Positions 8,165-18,529 of a stretch of 44,865 nt of DNA are shown piece after piece. The notes under the pieces are model-generated. The model was not told the DNA's origin. It saw nothing but the letters and a program-made list of their open reading frames with translations, and did not search any database. The DNA comes from Chitinophagales bacterium. Its GTDB lineage: Bacteria; Bacteroidota; Bacteroidia; Chitinophagales; CAIOSU01. The stretch is from the NCBI GenBank assembly GCA_018401955.1, contig JAGYJT010000025.1, positions 1-44,865 on the forward strand, given 5' to 3'. Position 1 is the first letter of the stretch. Each line of letters opens with the position of its first letter. A program made the translations under genes and the position numbers.

Positions 8165-10069
8165 ATGAGCCAAGATCAATCCGCTAATATTAAATCCCAG
8201 TTTCCATTGGCCGACGATGCCGAAATACAAGCCCTGGTTGACCTCGACCTTGGGGGCAAGCCTGTGGAAGACTTCTTTCAAAACCCAGAACGCACCGATT
8301 ATAAAATCTCTCCCGATGGGCACTACCTTTCTTGGTTGGCTCCCTACGAAGACCGCATGAACCTATTTGTGCGCTTTATTGAAACAGGTGAAGACCAGCG
8401 CCTTACCAGCCGAACCGACCGCGACATACCGGGCTATTTTTGGGCCGATGCCGAGCGATTGGTATATGTGCAGGATAACGGTGGCGACGAAAACTACCAC
8501 GTATATACCATTAAACGTGATGGCACAGGCGAGCGTGACCTTACCCCATTTGATGGTGTAAAGGCGGAGATAATTGATGACCTGAAAGACCTAGATGGCC
8601 AAATAATAGTGGGCCTTAATAAAAACAACGAAGCCCTGTTTGAGCCTTACCGCCTGTATTTGGATAGCGGCAAGCTGGTGCAACTGGCCGAAAATACAGA
8701 CATGGCCAACCCCATTAGCGGCTGGCTTACCGACCACGAAGGACGCATACGGGTGGCTACCCGCATGAAAGACGGCGTGAACCAAAGCCTACTGTACCGC
8801 AATACGGAAAAGGACGAATTTGAGGTGTTGCAAACGGTTGATTTTAAGAACTCATTGGCACCGTTGTTCTTTACTTTTGATAACAAACAATTGTACCTGA
8901 GCAGCAATATTGGCCGCAATACCGATGCCATTGTTCGCTACAACCCAATTACCAAAAAAGAGGAAGAGGTTGTTTTTAGTAACGAGGAGTATGATGTAAG
9001 CAACCTGCACTATAGCCACAAGCGCAAGGTGCTTACAGGTGTAACCTACACCAGCTGGAAACGCCAGATTGTGTTTATGGATACCGAGGTGGAGCGTATA
9101 TACAACCACCTATTTGAGTTGTTGCCGGGCTACGAGGTGGTGCTCACCTCGCACGACCGCGCCGAGGAGCTCTTTGTGGTGCGCACCTATAGCGACCGCA
9201 GCTTGGGTTCTTACTATTTCTATAACTCTGTAACGGGTAAGTTGGATAAACTGGCTGATGTAAGCGCTAGTTTGGATGAGGCCGAAATGGCCGAAATGAA
9301 ACCCGTAACCTACACCAGCCGCGATGGCTTGACCATACACGGTTACCTTACCATACCGCAAGGTTCGGCGGGCAAAAACCTGCCCGTAGTAGTTAACCCG
9401 CATGGCGGCCCTTGGCATAGGGATGGCTGGGGCTTTAACCCCGAAGTGCAGTTGCTGGCCAACCGTGGTTATGCGGTGTTCCAAATGAATTTTAGGGGCA
9501 GCACGGGCTATGGCCGTGAGTTTTGGCAAAGCTCGTTTAAGCAGTGGGGCCAAACCATGCAAAACGACATAACCGATGGCGTAAACTGGCTCATCGACCA
9601 AGGCCTTGCCGACCCTAAGCGCATTGCCATATATGGCGGTAGCTATGGCGGCTATGCCACGCTGGCCGGTGTTACCTACACCCCCGACCTATACCGCTGC
9701 GCCATTGATTACGTGGGCGTGAGCAACCTGTTCAGTTTCTTGGAGACCATACCGCCGTACTGGAAACCCTACCTGGATATGATGTACGAAATGGTGGGGC
9801 ACCCTGAAAAGGATAAGGACATGATGCATGCCTTTTCGCCCGTGTTTCATGTAGACAAGATAAAGGCCCCATTGTTTATAGTGCAGGGCGCCAAAGACCC
9901 CCGCGTAAACATTGACGAAAGCGACCAGATTGTAAAAGCCCTACGCGCCCACGGCGTGCAAGTGCCCTACCTCGTAAAAGCCAACGAGGGCCACGGTTTC
10001 CGCAACCAAGAAAACAAGTTTGAGTTCTATAAAGCCATGTGCGGCTTTTTGAGGAAGCATTTGGGGTAG
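8165..10069 (+). CDS. S9 family prolyl oligopeptidase / acylaminoacyl-peptidase
   Basis: A 634-residue serine peptidase of family S9, cleaving short peptides, probably in the cytoplasm since no signal peptide is visible. The N-terminal two thirds form the beta-propeller, with repeats such as KISPDGHYLSWLAP, PGYFWADAERLVYVQDNGG and VTYTSWKRQIVF. The C-terminal alpha/beta hydrolase domain starts near residue 380 (KPVTYTSRDGLTIHGYLTIP). The catalytic triad is visible: Ser493 in GGSYGGY, Asp578 in GAKDPRVN and His610 in NEGHGF. NPHGGPWHRDGWGFNPEVQ supplies the oxyanion region. The gene is divergent from the cyclase gene and has no gene downstream before the defence island. Confidence 0.95.
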   Translation: MSQDQSANIKSQFPLADDAEIQALVDLDLGGKPVEDFFQNPERTDYKISPDGHYLSWLAPYEDRMNLFVRFIETGEDQRLTSRTDRDIPGYFWADAERLVYVQDNGGDENYHVYTIKRDGTGERDLTPFDGVKAEIIDDLKDLDGQIIVGLNKNNEALFEPYRLYLDSGKLVQLAENTDMANPISGWLTDHEGRIRVATRMKDGVNQSLLYRNTEKDEFEVLQTVDFKNSLAPLFFTFDNKQLYLSSNIGRNTDAIVRYNPITKKEEEVVFSNEEYDVSNLHYSHKRKVLTGVTYTSWKRQIVFMDTEVERIYNHLFELLPGYEVVLTSHDRAEELFVVRTYSDRSLGSYYFYNSVTGKLDKLADVSASLDEAEMAEMKPVTYTSRDGLTIHGYLTIPQGSAGKNLPVVVNPHGGPWHRDGWGFNPEVQLLANRGYAVFQMNFRGSTGYGREFWQSSFKQWGQTMQNDITDGVNWLIDQGLADPKRIAIYGGSYGGYATLAGVTYTPDLYRCAIDYVGVSNLFSFLETIPPYWKPYLDMMYEMVGHPEKDKDMMHAFSPVFHVDKIKAPLFIVQGAKDPRVNIDESDQIVKALRAHGVQVPYLVKANEGHGFRNQENKFEFYKAMCGFLRKHLG

Positions 10070-10456
10070 TGTGTTGCGTACTTTCTCGCCTTAGGCGAGA
10101 CCGCGAGGGACCTCCCAGCGAGTGGGTGGTGAACTTAAATTACCCTCGAGACCCTTGGGTTTTGTCGTCCACGAAGTGAGTGTTGGTGAGGGTTACAGAA
10201 GCACTTTTGCTACATAACGCGTGTCATCCCGTCTCGCCTTGGGCGAGATTTGCGAGGGACCTTCTGGCCGATATGAACAGATGTCTGCCTACCGACTGCA
10301 ATCAAGGCGTTTTGTCGTGTAGGAAGTGAGGTTTGGCGCGGGTTTGAGAGGGAACAGGTTTTAAAAATGTAAGTAGCTGATTATGAGTGCCTTGTGTTAA
10401 AAGACAGAGTATGGCAAGTAGAGAATATTTAATAATGCGATTAAAATCAACAAGGT
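10070..10456. repeat. Intergenic stretch of dispersed repeat fragments at the island edge
   Basis: No gene is seen. The stretch holds two copies of a 'CTCGCCTTAGGCGAG...GCGAGGGACCT' unit (about 10087-10118 and 10231-10264). It also holds two copies of the TTTTGTCGT core (10160-10171 and 10309-10326), each followed by a GAAGTGAG. These separate the intact peptidase gene from the AT-rich defence island. Confidence 0.55.
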
Positions 10457-12698
10457 TTATCGAAAACTCTTGACCGGGCAAGAAGACTCAGAGAACCACA
10501 TTTGGTTTTGCGGAGATTCTATTTTTTTTCCTTGATTTGGGAGTTTAGTAATATCCCAAATTTGAGAATTAAAGTCTTTCTCTGCTGACATGTCAATTGT
10601 ATAAATTATATACAAATCATGTGAGGGATTAGGATAGTCTAGTCGGAATTCAAATCTTCTTAGAGAAATTTTAGGACCGGATTTCTTTAGTTTGAAAATC
10701 CTACCTGTTCTTGTTTCTCCTTTTCCATGTAATAAACATTTTGCTGAGGTTTCTTTATATCCCAAAGGCAATGAACCTAAGTTAGTTCCTGTCCGGAAGT
10801 TATAGAGATTTTTCTTGCATATCCAGTTAAGTTGTTCTGGAGAATTGTAATATCCAACTAAAACATAAGTTTCATTAGGCAACAAGCCCTATTTGTGCCA
10901 TAAGCTTCGGGTAATGGCTCGCTAACTTCATCCGCAGGATTTTCCTTAAATGTATCGTATGTTTTGTAAGAAATTGTTTCCCTTTGTGAAGCACGATTCA
11001 TAAAATGCTTTAAAACATCTTTCAGAAAATCCTTCAACGCAACTGTTCCATCATCGGACTTGCTTGGTCGTATTGCAAAGGCACCGAGTCCTGGAAGTAT
11101 CTCATGAAATCCTGATATAGGTTTGGGCTTATCGATACCAGGATACAATACATAGGCACCTGATGTTCTCCTAATAGCATCTCTATAAGTATGCATTTTT
11201 AGAATGTCAGCCCGTTTGTAAGTACCCTTACTTTGTTCTTTGTTTCTCTTCGCTTAGATTATCATTAGCATCTAACAAGGACGCAAAATTCTTCAACTTT
11301 GTATTTTGCATCGAAATGGATGTGCGTGATAAGCTCTTCCCTTCCGCTTGTTCAATGGTAATATCAAAAGGCCAATTATTAATGTATAATCAGGTCTTAA
11401 ATCTCTAGACCAACTACCACCCTCTGGGTACTTCATCACCGCTAAATGTGGCGGATTACAACTGAACTGAACATCCACCTCCGATTCCCTGCTCAAATAC
11501 ACCTTTGATTTGTAAATGTTTGCCTTGCTTCAAGTTTAAAGTAAGACCCGTTGGTGCTCCATCAAATCAGCTAGCGCTTCAGGCTCTACACTAAACACTT
11601 CCTTCACTAAATCAAGAAGTTTAAAAACAGCCAATAATTAAGGCAAAGCACAGCCATATTCTTTACCGCCACTATATACATTCCTCACCTCCCTTTCCAA
11701 GCTGGGCCATTACAATCAAACATTATCCACGCTCGCAATACTTCTCATCCTTCTTTTCGTTGAGAATAGGACTATTGAGAGATACAGTATCAGGATTTGA
11801 AATCTCTAAAATACTGTGGCTTAAATAACCTTCTCTAGTGTTTGTTCTAATGAAGAAGCTTCTGAGCAAAAAGTCTTTCAGCACCTTTGGCTTTGGCAAC
11901 AATGTTTTGAATGAAATAAAGAAATTGAGTTAGGGCGAATTTGATAAACCTGTTTTCCGGAGTATCAACTGCATCTATCTTCTGCGAAACTTTAACTTTA
12001 GCAGAATGAGCTCAACTTATTGGATAAATAATGATTCTCTGGTAGTTTTATCCTATTTCCAGTTCCAACCATTTGCCTCAAGGTAGAGTTGCCAACTCTT
12101 TTAAGCCCCTCGTGTCGCAGTCTCTGATTGTATCGCTCCATTGTGTTACAGGGGCATACAATATCTTTTGAACCCCATAGTTAAACTCGTCAGACTCTAG
12201 GATTGACTTGAGGAAAGCAAATTGCTGATAAAGAATTTTGGGCTCTACATTCGCATCTGCATTAAATTGTTGGGATACAATGGAATTATGGGCAAAAATT
12301 AAGTCAATGCTTTTTTCTGCAATTTCCTCAAGCATCAATCTATAGTCAGTTCTATAGCTTGCTTTTAATGATCTTATTTCTATCTTAATTTCAGCAACTT
12401 GCTCCTTAGTGTGTTTGTTAACGATTGGTAACGAAAGTGTTCCTACATAAATGTTAGGTGCAATTCGCCAGAAGATGGGTTGACTTTAGATTGGCTAACA
12501 ACCTCGCTAGCTTGTAAATGAAAGTTCTGTTGGTTAGCGAGTATTCGTAAAATAACCCTCCAATAAGTTGAAAATGGCTTTCCATTCTCCATTGAATCTA
12601 TATAGTCTTCCAAAGGCAGTATTATCCTCGCTGTAGATGGTTAACTCTACAATTTCATCGTTTATATTGATTGGAATAGTTAGCGTATTGTTCAACAT
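10457..12698 (-). pseudogene. DUF2357 / McrC-like nuclease subunit, multiply frameshifted
   Basis: Reconstructed across many small indels as a protein of about 745 residues of the DUF2357 family, whose C-terminus carries a PD-(D/E)XK-type nuclease and which pairs with McrB-like ATPases. Recognisable pieces, in order, are MLNNTLTIPININDEIVELT (12698), the nuclease-like SWSRDLRPDYTLII and ITHIHFDAKYKVEEF (about 11280-11450), MHTYRDAIRRTSGAYVLYPG with FHEILPGLGAFAIRPS (10858-11196), and the tail ETYVLVGYYNSPEQLNWICKKNL through WDITKLPNQ (10457-10885). The start ATG overlaps the McrB-like gene's stop by 7 bases, so the two were translationally coupled. Composition is far more AT-rich than the backbone. 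Whether the frameshifts are real or sequencing errors is unresolved. Confidence 0.75.
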
Positions 12699-14276
12699 AT
12701 GCTTATGCTTCCAGCATAACTTGTAAAGCCATTGCTTAGCAGGCTGGAATGCATCCGTAGTATTTTTTCCAAGGACAACGGAAACTTAATATTTGCATTA
12801 TCTGTGAAATCTATTTCGTGGCTTTGTTTAAGAATATCTGTAATTGAAATACTATCCTCTAAGCATAGGCTACCCAATACTGTTAAAGGAACTTCAAGCT
12901 TGCCGTGAGCCATGCACTGGCAACAGCTTCTGCATTATTGCGGCATCAATAATTTCATTTACAGACCAATCTGGCTTTATAGTTTGCGCAACAGCTACAA
13001 ATCGATTTATCTCTGCTGCACTTCTGTAACTAAACTCAGCACCTACCTTTTGAGTTCTTTCAAAAACAACATTAAAGTACTGGATATTATCTCCCTATAT
13101 TCTTATCTATAGCTAGCTCAACAAAACCTGCAGCCATCCCTGCTCCTTTGGATATTAATGATGATAAGTCTAACTGTCTTTTCTGCTAAATAGCTTTCAT
13201 GCTTTGTAGATATTCTAAACTCGATTACACTGGCCCTATCCAAAACTTTCGGACTAAACATGTAGGTGGTTTCGTCAATATTTACTGTACCTATGATAAA
13301 TAAGTTTTTAGGTAATGTAAGTTTTGGCTGGGTACATCAGATACAGGGGTGTTTGGCTAGAATGCAGGAATATAGATTCAGAAGACTCCATAACACTAAA
13401 AAAAGTCAGCAAAATATTCTTCTACATGGCTTAGATTCATTTCACTAAAATGAGAAAATAAGGCAGATTATTATTCTCATTGTATTGAATCATTAAATCT
13501 AAAACTCCATTTTCAGGCTTAAGATATTGTTCTGGGTTTAGAGCATTTGGATACCTCAAAAGAGGTTCCCTATTAGTCCAGTCAGCACCTACTGGCACAA
13601 TACAATATTGTCCTTTTTTGGCACAACCATTTGGCAAAGGATTCTATTAATTTAGTTTTACCTGAACCCGAAAGGCCGGGTTAGAATTACAAACGGTTTA
13701 GTGATTAAAGAAGATACGAAACGCACAATTATATTTTCGATATAAATAATCCCGGAATAATCAAATCATCAATGTAGGATTTCAGGTCAAATGGGCTTTC
13801 AGCATTTGCTTGTACAATATTCGATGCTAAAGTCTTAGCAGTTGGTTGGAAATTGGTTGCTAATGAGTTCAGTTTCTCAATTGCCGTTTTATATTGTTTA
13901 AATCTAAATTAATATTTTGTTCGGGATTGCTGATTTGTAACAAGGGGTTTGCCCACAAGATTATTTTCCATTAAAGCTGTGAAACATTGGCTTGGTTTGC
14001 ACTGTACATTGAGCATTGGCAGCTTCATCTGTATAATATTCAGCACCTAAATCCTCCCACTCTTTTTTCAACATAATATTCATGTCCCTTAAATTCGGTG
14101 ATGTTATTTTTTATAGTCCACCAGACATTGGAGGAAGAATCCAAACCCAATGTAAAAATACTTTCTATTGCCACTCTTGCCTGAATTGTTGAAGGTAATA
14201 TATCCCCTCATTACTTAGTCTAGCTTGAAAGGAGGGCATTTTCAAACTTTGAAAAATCTAATAATGTATTTATCAT
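12692..14276 (-). pseudogene. McrB-like AAA+ restriction ATPase, multiply frameshifted
   Basis: Reconstructed as about 525 residues. The ATG at 14276 overlaps the methyltransferase stop (ATGA). Family landmarks read through the indels: a P-loop GLSGSGKTKLIESFAKWL (about 13620-13680), VPVGADWTNREPLL and YPNALNPEQYLKPENGVLD (13437-13610), a Walker B region PYFLIL..EMNLSHVEEYFADFL (about 13390-13460), and the sensor-like NLFIIGTVNIDETTYMFSPKVLDRASVIEFR (about 13215-13310). The C-terminal LEVPLTVLGSLCLEDSISIT and LSLEKILRMHSSLLSNGFTSYA is at 12692-12913. McrB proteins are NTP-driven translocases that recruit a nuclease partner, here presumably the DUF2357 protein. Cleavage depends on DNA modification state in known McrBC systems. 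Confidence 0.78.
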
Positions 14277-15312
14277 GATTGTATTTTATCTAATATTTGT
14301 TTTTTTATCTCCAAAGCAAGGGATGATACAACAGGAACAGAAACGCTATTTCCAAATTGCCGATATGCTTGTACATCTGACACAATGATTTCATAACCAT
14401 TGTTAATCGGATATCCTTGTAATAGTCCTGCTTCAATTGGGGTAAGCTTCCGTGGGTTAGCATTTTCTTGCTTAATTAATATTTCACTGCCATCTTTATA
14501 GTATCTAGCTGAAATGGTATTGGTATAGGCACTATCTGCGGTAAACAAGGAGAATCCAAAAACCATTGCCTTTTCCCTATGCTCTTTAAGCCCTTTATGG
14601 CCATCATACAATCTGTTCGATATGGTATATTTAATATCTACATTTGTTGCAAAATATCTCCTAATTTGGTACTCTTGCCTTTAAATAATACTTCATTATC
14701 TAATATTATCTGTTCATTTTCATCAATGCCCAAAGGGAATTTAAAATCTATTACAGATATGGTTTTTAGCCATGCAACTATAAAAACTGTCTCTCATTTT
14801 GAGGCACACCAAAATATTTTGAATTCAATACTTTAGTTGAAACATTATATCCCAGCTCATCTAAAACCTCAACTATTTTTTTAACGTTCGTCCCTTGTCG
14901 TGCCTCTTTAAACCTTTTACATTTTCTAACAATATAACTTTTGGTGGCTTACCTTTGTCTTTAAGATGGATTATTTCAAGTGACATTAAAAACAAAGTAC
15001 CTCCTCTAGTATTTCAAAAACCTTTTTAGTCCAGCGTGTGAAAAAGGTTGACACGGAAAAAACCAGCGTCAAAGAACATCAAAATCAGGTATTTTCGTTG
15101 GGTCGGTCAGTGATGTCCCGTCTGAAATTGCCCTTATCAAATAACGCGGGACTTTTTTCCTTAAGATTGTGCTCATAAGTTAGTCTTGCATATTTATCCC
15201 ATTCACTAGCAAATACACATTGGTGCCAACATTATGCATTGCAAGATGAAATCCCCCTATTCCCGCAAAATAAATCTATAAATTTAAATGCATTTTTTCT
15301 ACCTCTAGTCAT
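14273..15312 (-). pseudogene. C5-cytosine DNA methyltransferase, frameshifted
   Basis: Reconstructed as about 345 residues from the ATG at 15312 (MTRGRKNAFKFIDLF). Conserved C5-methylase motifs are readable across the indels: motif I FIDLFAGIGGFHLAMHNVG (about 15235-15300), motif IV with the catalytic cysteine in GFPCQPFSHAG (about 15030-15070), and motif VI VILLENVKG (about 14905-14945). Motif VIII NSKYFGVPQNERQ follows near 14800-14835. The intact C-terminal frame (14273-14611) has NPRKLTPIEAGLLQGYP and QAYRQFGNSVSVPV (motifs IX/X). The enzyme would methylate cytosine in a specific sequence. It is first in an overlapping three-gene cluster with the McrB-like and DUF2357 genes, so it probably protects host DNA from them. 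At least five indels interrupt it. Confidence 0.85.
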
Positions 15313-15441
15313 TCTATCTTGCTTTATTATTCTTTCAAATTAAAGTTAACAATAACCCTTAGTGAGAATAAATTTTGTTTGTAAAGCTAATAAATTCAGC
15401 CCATCTACCTAGTTTTACTACTAATTCCCACCCCACCCCCC

Positions 15442-16158
15442 ATGAACCGCATCGACCGCCTTTTCGGGATAATGACTTTACTCCAAGGCAAAAAGCACTA
15501 CACCGCCGAAGCCATTGCGGAGCATTTTGGCATTAGTGTGCGTACGGTGTATCGGGATATTAAGGCACTGGGGGAGCAGGGTATTCCGGTGGGGTTTGAG
15601 CCTACTAAAGGATACTTTTTGGTGCAGGGGTATTTTTTGCCGCCGGTGTCGTTTAGCAGCGAGGAGGCCAATGCCCTACTGCTGATGGAGCGCGTGGTGA
15701 GCGCCTTTGCCGACAAGAGCATTCAGAAACACTACACCACGGCGCTCAATAAGGTTAAGGCGGTGCTTCGCACTACCCAAAAGGAGCAACTGGAAACCCT
15801 TAACAACCACATCAGTTTTCATGTGCCCGATTGCTTTAAGTACGACCAAGAGTATCTGTCGGCGCTACAATCGGCCATTACCCATAGCCACATACTGGAG
15901 CTAGACTACCAAAACAAAGAGGGCCTTACCAGCAAGCGCCAAGTGGAACCCATCGGGCTGGTGTTTTATGCCCTGGCCTGGCACCTCATTGCTTGGTGCC
16001 ACCTCCGCAACGAGTACCGCGATTTTAGGGTTACCCGCATACAGGCTATGCGTTGCTTGGATGCGCCGTTTAAGAAAATGGAGCACATGCCGCTCAGCGA
16101 GTATGTAGCTGAGCTTCGCAAGCACATTGACCACGAACCTACCTACCCGACAGCTTAA
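15442..16158 (+). CDS. YafY-type HTH-WYL transcriptional regulator
   Basis: A 238-residue regulator. The N-terminal winged helix-turn-helix (HTH_11) is plain in YTAEAIAEHFGISVRTVYRDIKAL (residues 20-43). The WYL ligand-binding domain occupies about residues 135-215 (ILELDYQNKEGLTSKRQVEPIGLVFYALAWHLIAWC). WYL proteins sense nucleotides or other small ligands and often control stress or defence genes. It sits directly after the defence island, divergent from the methyltransferase gene with 129 bases between, so control of the island is conceivable but unproven. Its base composition is that of the backbone. Its 3' end overlaps the convergent hydroxylase gene by 20 bases. Confidence 0.9.
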   Translation: MNRIDRLFGIMTLLQGKKHYTAEAIAEHFGISVRTVYRDIKALGEQGIPVGFEPTKGYFLVQGYFLPPVSFSSEEANALLLMERVVSAFADKSIQKHYTTALNKVKAVLRTTQKEQLETLNNHISFHVPDCFKYDQEYLSALQSAITHSHILELDYQNKEGLTSKRQVEPIGLVFYALAWHLIAWCHLRNEYRDFRVTRIQAMRCLDAPFKKMEHMPLSEYVAELRKHIDHEPTYPTA

Positions 16159-16750
16159 AGTGACCCACGTAGCGGTCTTTAATTTCATCGCCATCTACTA
16201 GCCAGCGCATGCTCATAGCGCGGGGTATACGCACGGTTGTTTCGCGCACAGGGTGGTAGGTGCCAAATACACGGTCCCAAAAACGGGTGGTTACGCCATG
16301 GTTTTTGCGTGGATTATGGAAATGGTGATAGAAATGGTGCTTGCGCAAAAACAACAAAGCTGGCACTGGGTTGGCCGCATGGTAACGGAAATGTGTGGCT
16401 TCATATACGCCATACATACCCACAAAGCCCACGATAAAGGCCAACGAGACATAAAATGGCAATATCAGGCTCAATATACCCAGCAACACCGCCGATACGA
16501 CCAATGCAGCCACGGCCTTTTTGTAGGCGGGCGCAAAATAATTGGCCTTGCTGTGGTGTACGGCGTGCTCGGCCTTAAAGAAGTTTTTGCCTTTGTGCTC
16601 GTGCCCAAGGAAACGGTGCAGCACATATTCGGTAAACGTCCAGAAGGCAATGCCTAGTGATAAAGCGAGGAGGATGAACATAAGGTATAGGGTTTTAAAT
16701 ATGGGTTTATTAATAATAAGAGGGTGTATTGGGGCAAAGGGATGCATCAT
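16139..16750 (-). CDS. Sterol desaturase / fatty acid hydroxylase family membrane protein
   Basis: About 203 residues with the di-iron histidine clusters of the fatty acid hydroxylase superfamily: HRFLGHEH (near residue 46), HAVHH (near 64), and HFYHHFHNPRKNHG (near 140-153). Hydrophobic segments flank them (LYLMFILLALSLGIAFW; VAALVVSAVLLGILSLILPFY; LAFIVGFVGMYGVY), so it is an integral membrane oxygenase. In Bacteroidota such proteins hydroxylate lipid acyl chains or carotenoids; the precise substrate is unknown. The start may be 16750, 16747, or a Met at residue 24. It is convergent with the WYL regulator and divergent from the DinB-family gene. Confidence 0.88.
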   Translation of the reverse strand: MMHPFAPIHPLIINKPIFKTLYLMFILLALSLGIAFWTFTEYVLHRFLGHEHKGKNFFKAEHAVHHSKANYFAPAYKKAVAALVVSAVLLGILSLILPFYVSLAFIVGFVGMYGVYEATHFRYHAANPVPALLFLRKHHFYHHFHNPRKNHGVTTRFWDRVFGTYHPVRETTVRIPRAMSMRWLVDGDEIKDRYVGHFKLSGR

Positions 16751-16841
16751 TTGAAAAAATAATTTTTTTTCTGAAAACCGACTGCCATAGGGTTGTCAGT
16801 GGGTGGGTACAACTTTGCTTTGTAAACCAAAAACAAAACCC

Positions 16842-17360
16842 ATGAACATTATTGAATTGCTACAGAAAGAACTGGAAAAGGAAGCCCAAACCACCCGCAA
16901 AATGCTGGAGCGCATCCCGAACGACCATTTTGAGTTTCGCCCACACGAAAAGAGCATGACCTTAAGGGAACTGGCCACGCATATTGCCGAAATACCTGGC
17001 TGGATTGATATGGTAATATCAACCGATGGGCTCGATTTTGCAGTGATGCCGTACCAACCCACCATGATACACAATACGCCCGATTTGCTAGCTTTTTTCG
17101 AAAAGAAACTGATTGACGGAAAAGCGGGCTTGGCCAAAGCCAAAGAAGCTGATTTGGGTAAAATATGGACGATGCGCAACGGCGAAGACATCTATGACGA
17201 GAGCACCAAATACGAGAGCCTGCGCGATACCTTCGACCAGATAATACACCACCGGGCGCAGTTGGGTGTTTACTTACGGTTGCTCAATGTGCCGCTATAC
17301 CGGGCAGCTATGGCCCCAGTGCTGATGAGAACAACTGGGCGTTTGCCTAACCCCAATTGA
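16842..17360 (+). CDS. DinB family protein
   Basis: A 172-residue protein from the ATG at 16842 (MNIIELLQKELEKEAQTTRK). The DinB/YfiT fold is a four-helix bundle that often binds a divalent metal through three histidines. Candidates are His in TLRELATHIAEIPGW (near residue 47) and the pair in IIHHRAQLGVYLRLLNVP (near residue 142), which match the family's spacing. DinB-fold proteins act in thiol transfer or stress responses; no reaction can be assigned here. The 13-codon upstream extension has no family support. A strong terminator hairpin follows 17 bases after the stop, so it is probably monocistronic. Confidence 0.85.
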   Translation: MNIIELLQKELEKEAQTTRKMLERIPNDHFEFRPHEKSMTLRELATHIAEIPGWIDMVISTDGLDFAVMPYQPTMIHNTPDLLAFFEKKLIDGKAGLAKAKEADLGKIWTMRNGEDIYDESTKYESLRDTFDQIIHHRAQLGVYLRLLNVPLYRAAMAPVLMRTTGRLPNPN

Positions 17361-17376
17361 TGATATACTAAAAATA

Positions 17377-17409
17377 AGCGGCCGTTCCACTAGCACTGGA
17401 ACGGCCGCT
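17377..17409 (+). terminator. Strong hairpin after the DinB-family gene
   Basis: AGCGGCCGTTCCA pairs perfectly with TGGAACGGCCGCT (13 bp, 7-base loop). No T run follows. Confidence 0.6.
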
Positions 17410-17418
17410 GCATTGTAT

Positions 17419-17450
17419 AGAACCCAGCTTTTCGCGCCAGCTTGGGTTCT
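17419..17450. terminator. Second hairpin before oxyR
   Basis: AGAACCCAGCT and AGCTTGGGTTCT form a stem with one bulge around TTTCGCGCC. It directly follows the previous hairpin and precedes oxyR. It could terminate upstream transcription or be a protein-binding palindrome. Confidence 0.4.
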
Positions 17451-17561
17451 CAAAGAAAACTATTGTGAAAGAGTGAGGTGTTATTCTCAATAATTGTAAA
17501 AATAGCATGCTTAGGGGATTCAATCAAATTGATTAAATTTATGGGCATATCAATTTTAACT

Positions 17562-18491
17562 ATGACCATTACCCAATACGAATACATTGTTGCCGTAGAT
17601 ACCTACCGCCACTTTGCTACCGCGGCAGCCCATTGCCACGTTACCCAGCCAACGCTTAGCATGCAAATACAAAAGTTGGAGGACCAACTGGGCATTATCC
17701 TGTTCGACCGCGATAAACACCCAGTGCTGCCTACCGATGCTGGTGCCGCTATTATTAAGCAGGCAAGACAAATAATTGCCGAGCATGAACGATTGATTGA
17801 AATTGCCCGCGAAAGCAAAAGTATTATTGCCGGAACGCTTTCCATTGGCGTAATACCTACCCTGGCGCCGTACCTGCTGCCGTTGTTTATCAATAAGTTT
17901 ATGAAAAAGTACCCCGAAGTGGAGCTGAAGGTTACGGAGCTTACTACCGAGCAGATTATTGACCAATTGAAGCGCGGCTTGATAGATTGTGGCCTGATGG
18001 CGGTACCTATTGATGATAGCAGTATTACCAGCGTTACGCTTTTTTATGAGCGATTGATTGCCTATGTTTCTACCCAATGTAAGCTGTACAGCAAAAAGTA
18101 TTTAGCGGCAGAAGACATGGAACCTGCCAAAGCTTGGATATTGCAAGAAGGGCACTGCCTGCGTAACCAATTGCTGCGCCTATGCAGCTTAAAGGCTGGT
18201 AGTGAACGCCAATTGGCCTACGAAAGTGGCAGTTTGGAAACGCTTAAACGACTGGTAGACCTTAACGGGGGATTTACCATCTTGCCCGAACTGGCCGTGT
18301 TGGATTTACCGAAAAAGAAACTAGACCAAGTGCGGTATTTTAGAGAGCCGGCCCCCGTGCGAGAAATTGCCCTGGTAATGCACCGCAGCTATGTAAAACG
18401 CAAACTGTTGGAACTGTTGGCCCAAAGCATCCAAAAATCGGTACCGAAAGAGTTGTTGATTAACGAGAAGAAAGAGGTGATAGGGATTTAG
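17562..18491 (+). CDS. oxyR: LysR-family peroxide sensor OxyR
   Basis: A transcriptional activator that senses hydrogen peroxide through a reversible disulphide and induces antioxidant genes. The N-terminal LysR helix-turn-helix is seen in FATAAAHCHVTQPTLSMQIQKLEDQLGIILFDR (about residues 16-48). The redox pair lies in GHCLRNQLLRLC: counted from the ATG at 17562 the cysteines fall at positions 199 and 208, the same numbers as the E. coli redox cysteines. That agreement supports this start over the longer frame to 17478, as does MTITQYEYIVAVDTYRHF matching LysR N-termini. The protein has 309 residues. No catalase or peroxiredoxin gene is adjacent, so it is not paired with a local target here. 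Confidence 0.94.
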   Translation: MTITQYEYIVAVDTYRHFATAAAHCHVTQPTLSMQIQKLEDQLGIILFDRDKHPVLPTDAGAAIIKQARQIIAEHERLIEIARESKSIIAGTLSIGVIPTLAPYLLPLFINKFMKKYPEVELKVTELTTEQIIDQLKRGLIDCGLMAVPIDDSSITSVTLFYERLIAYVSTQCKLYSKKYLAAEDMEPAKAWILQEGHCLRNQLLRLCSLKAGSERQLAYESGSLETLKRLVDLNGGFTILPELAVLDLPKKKLDQVRYFREPAPVREIALVMHRSYVKRKLLELLAQSIQKSVPKELLINEKKEVIGI

Positions 18492-18529
18492 TTGATTGGT
18501 AAATTTGTTATTGGTTAATTAGTATTGAA

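Noticed and set aside
16253-16657. 134-codon plus-strand frame opposite the fatty acid hydroxylase
   Set aside because: The minus-strand product has the full set of histidine clusters; this frame is a shadow.
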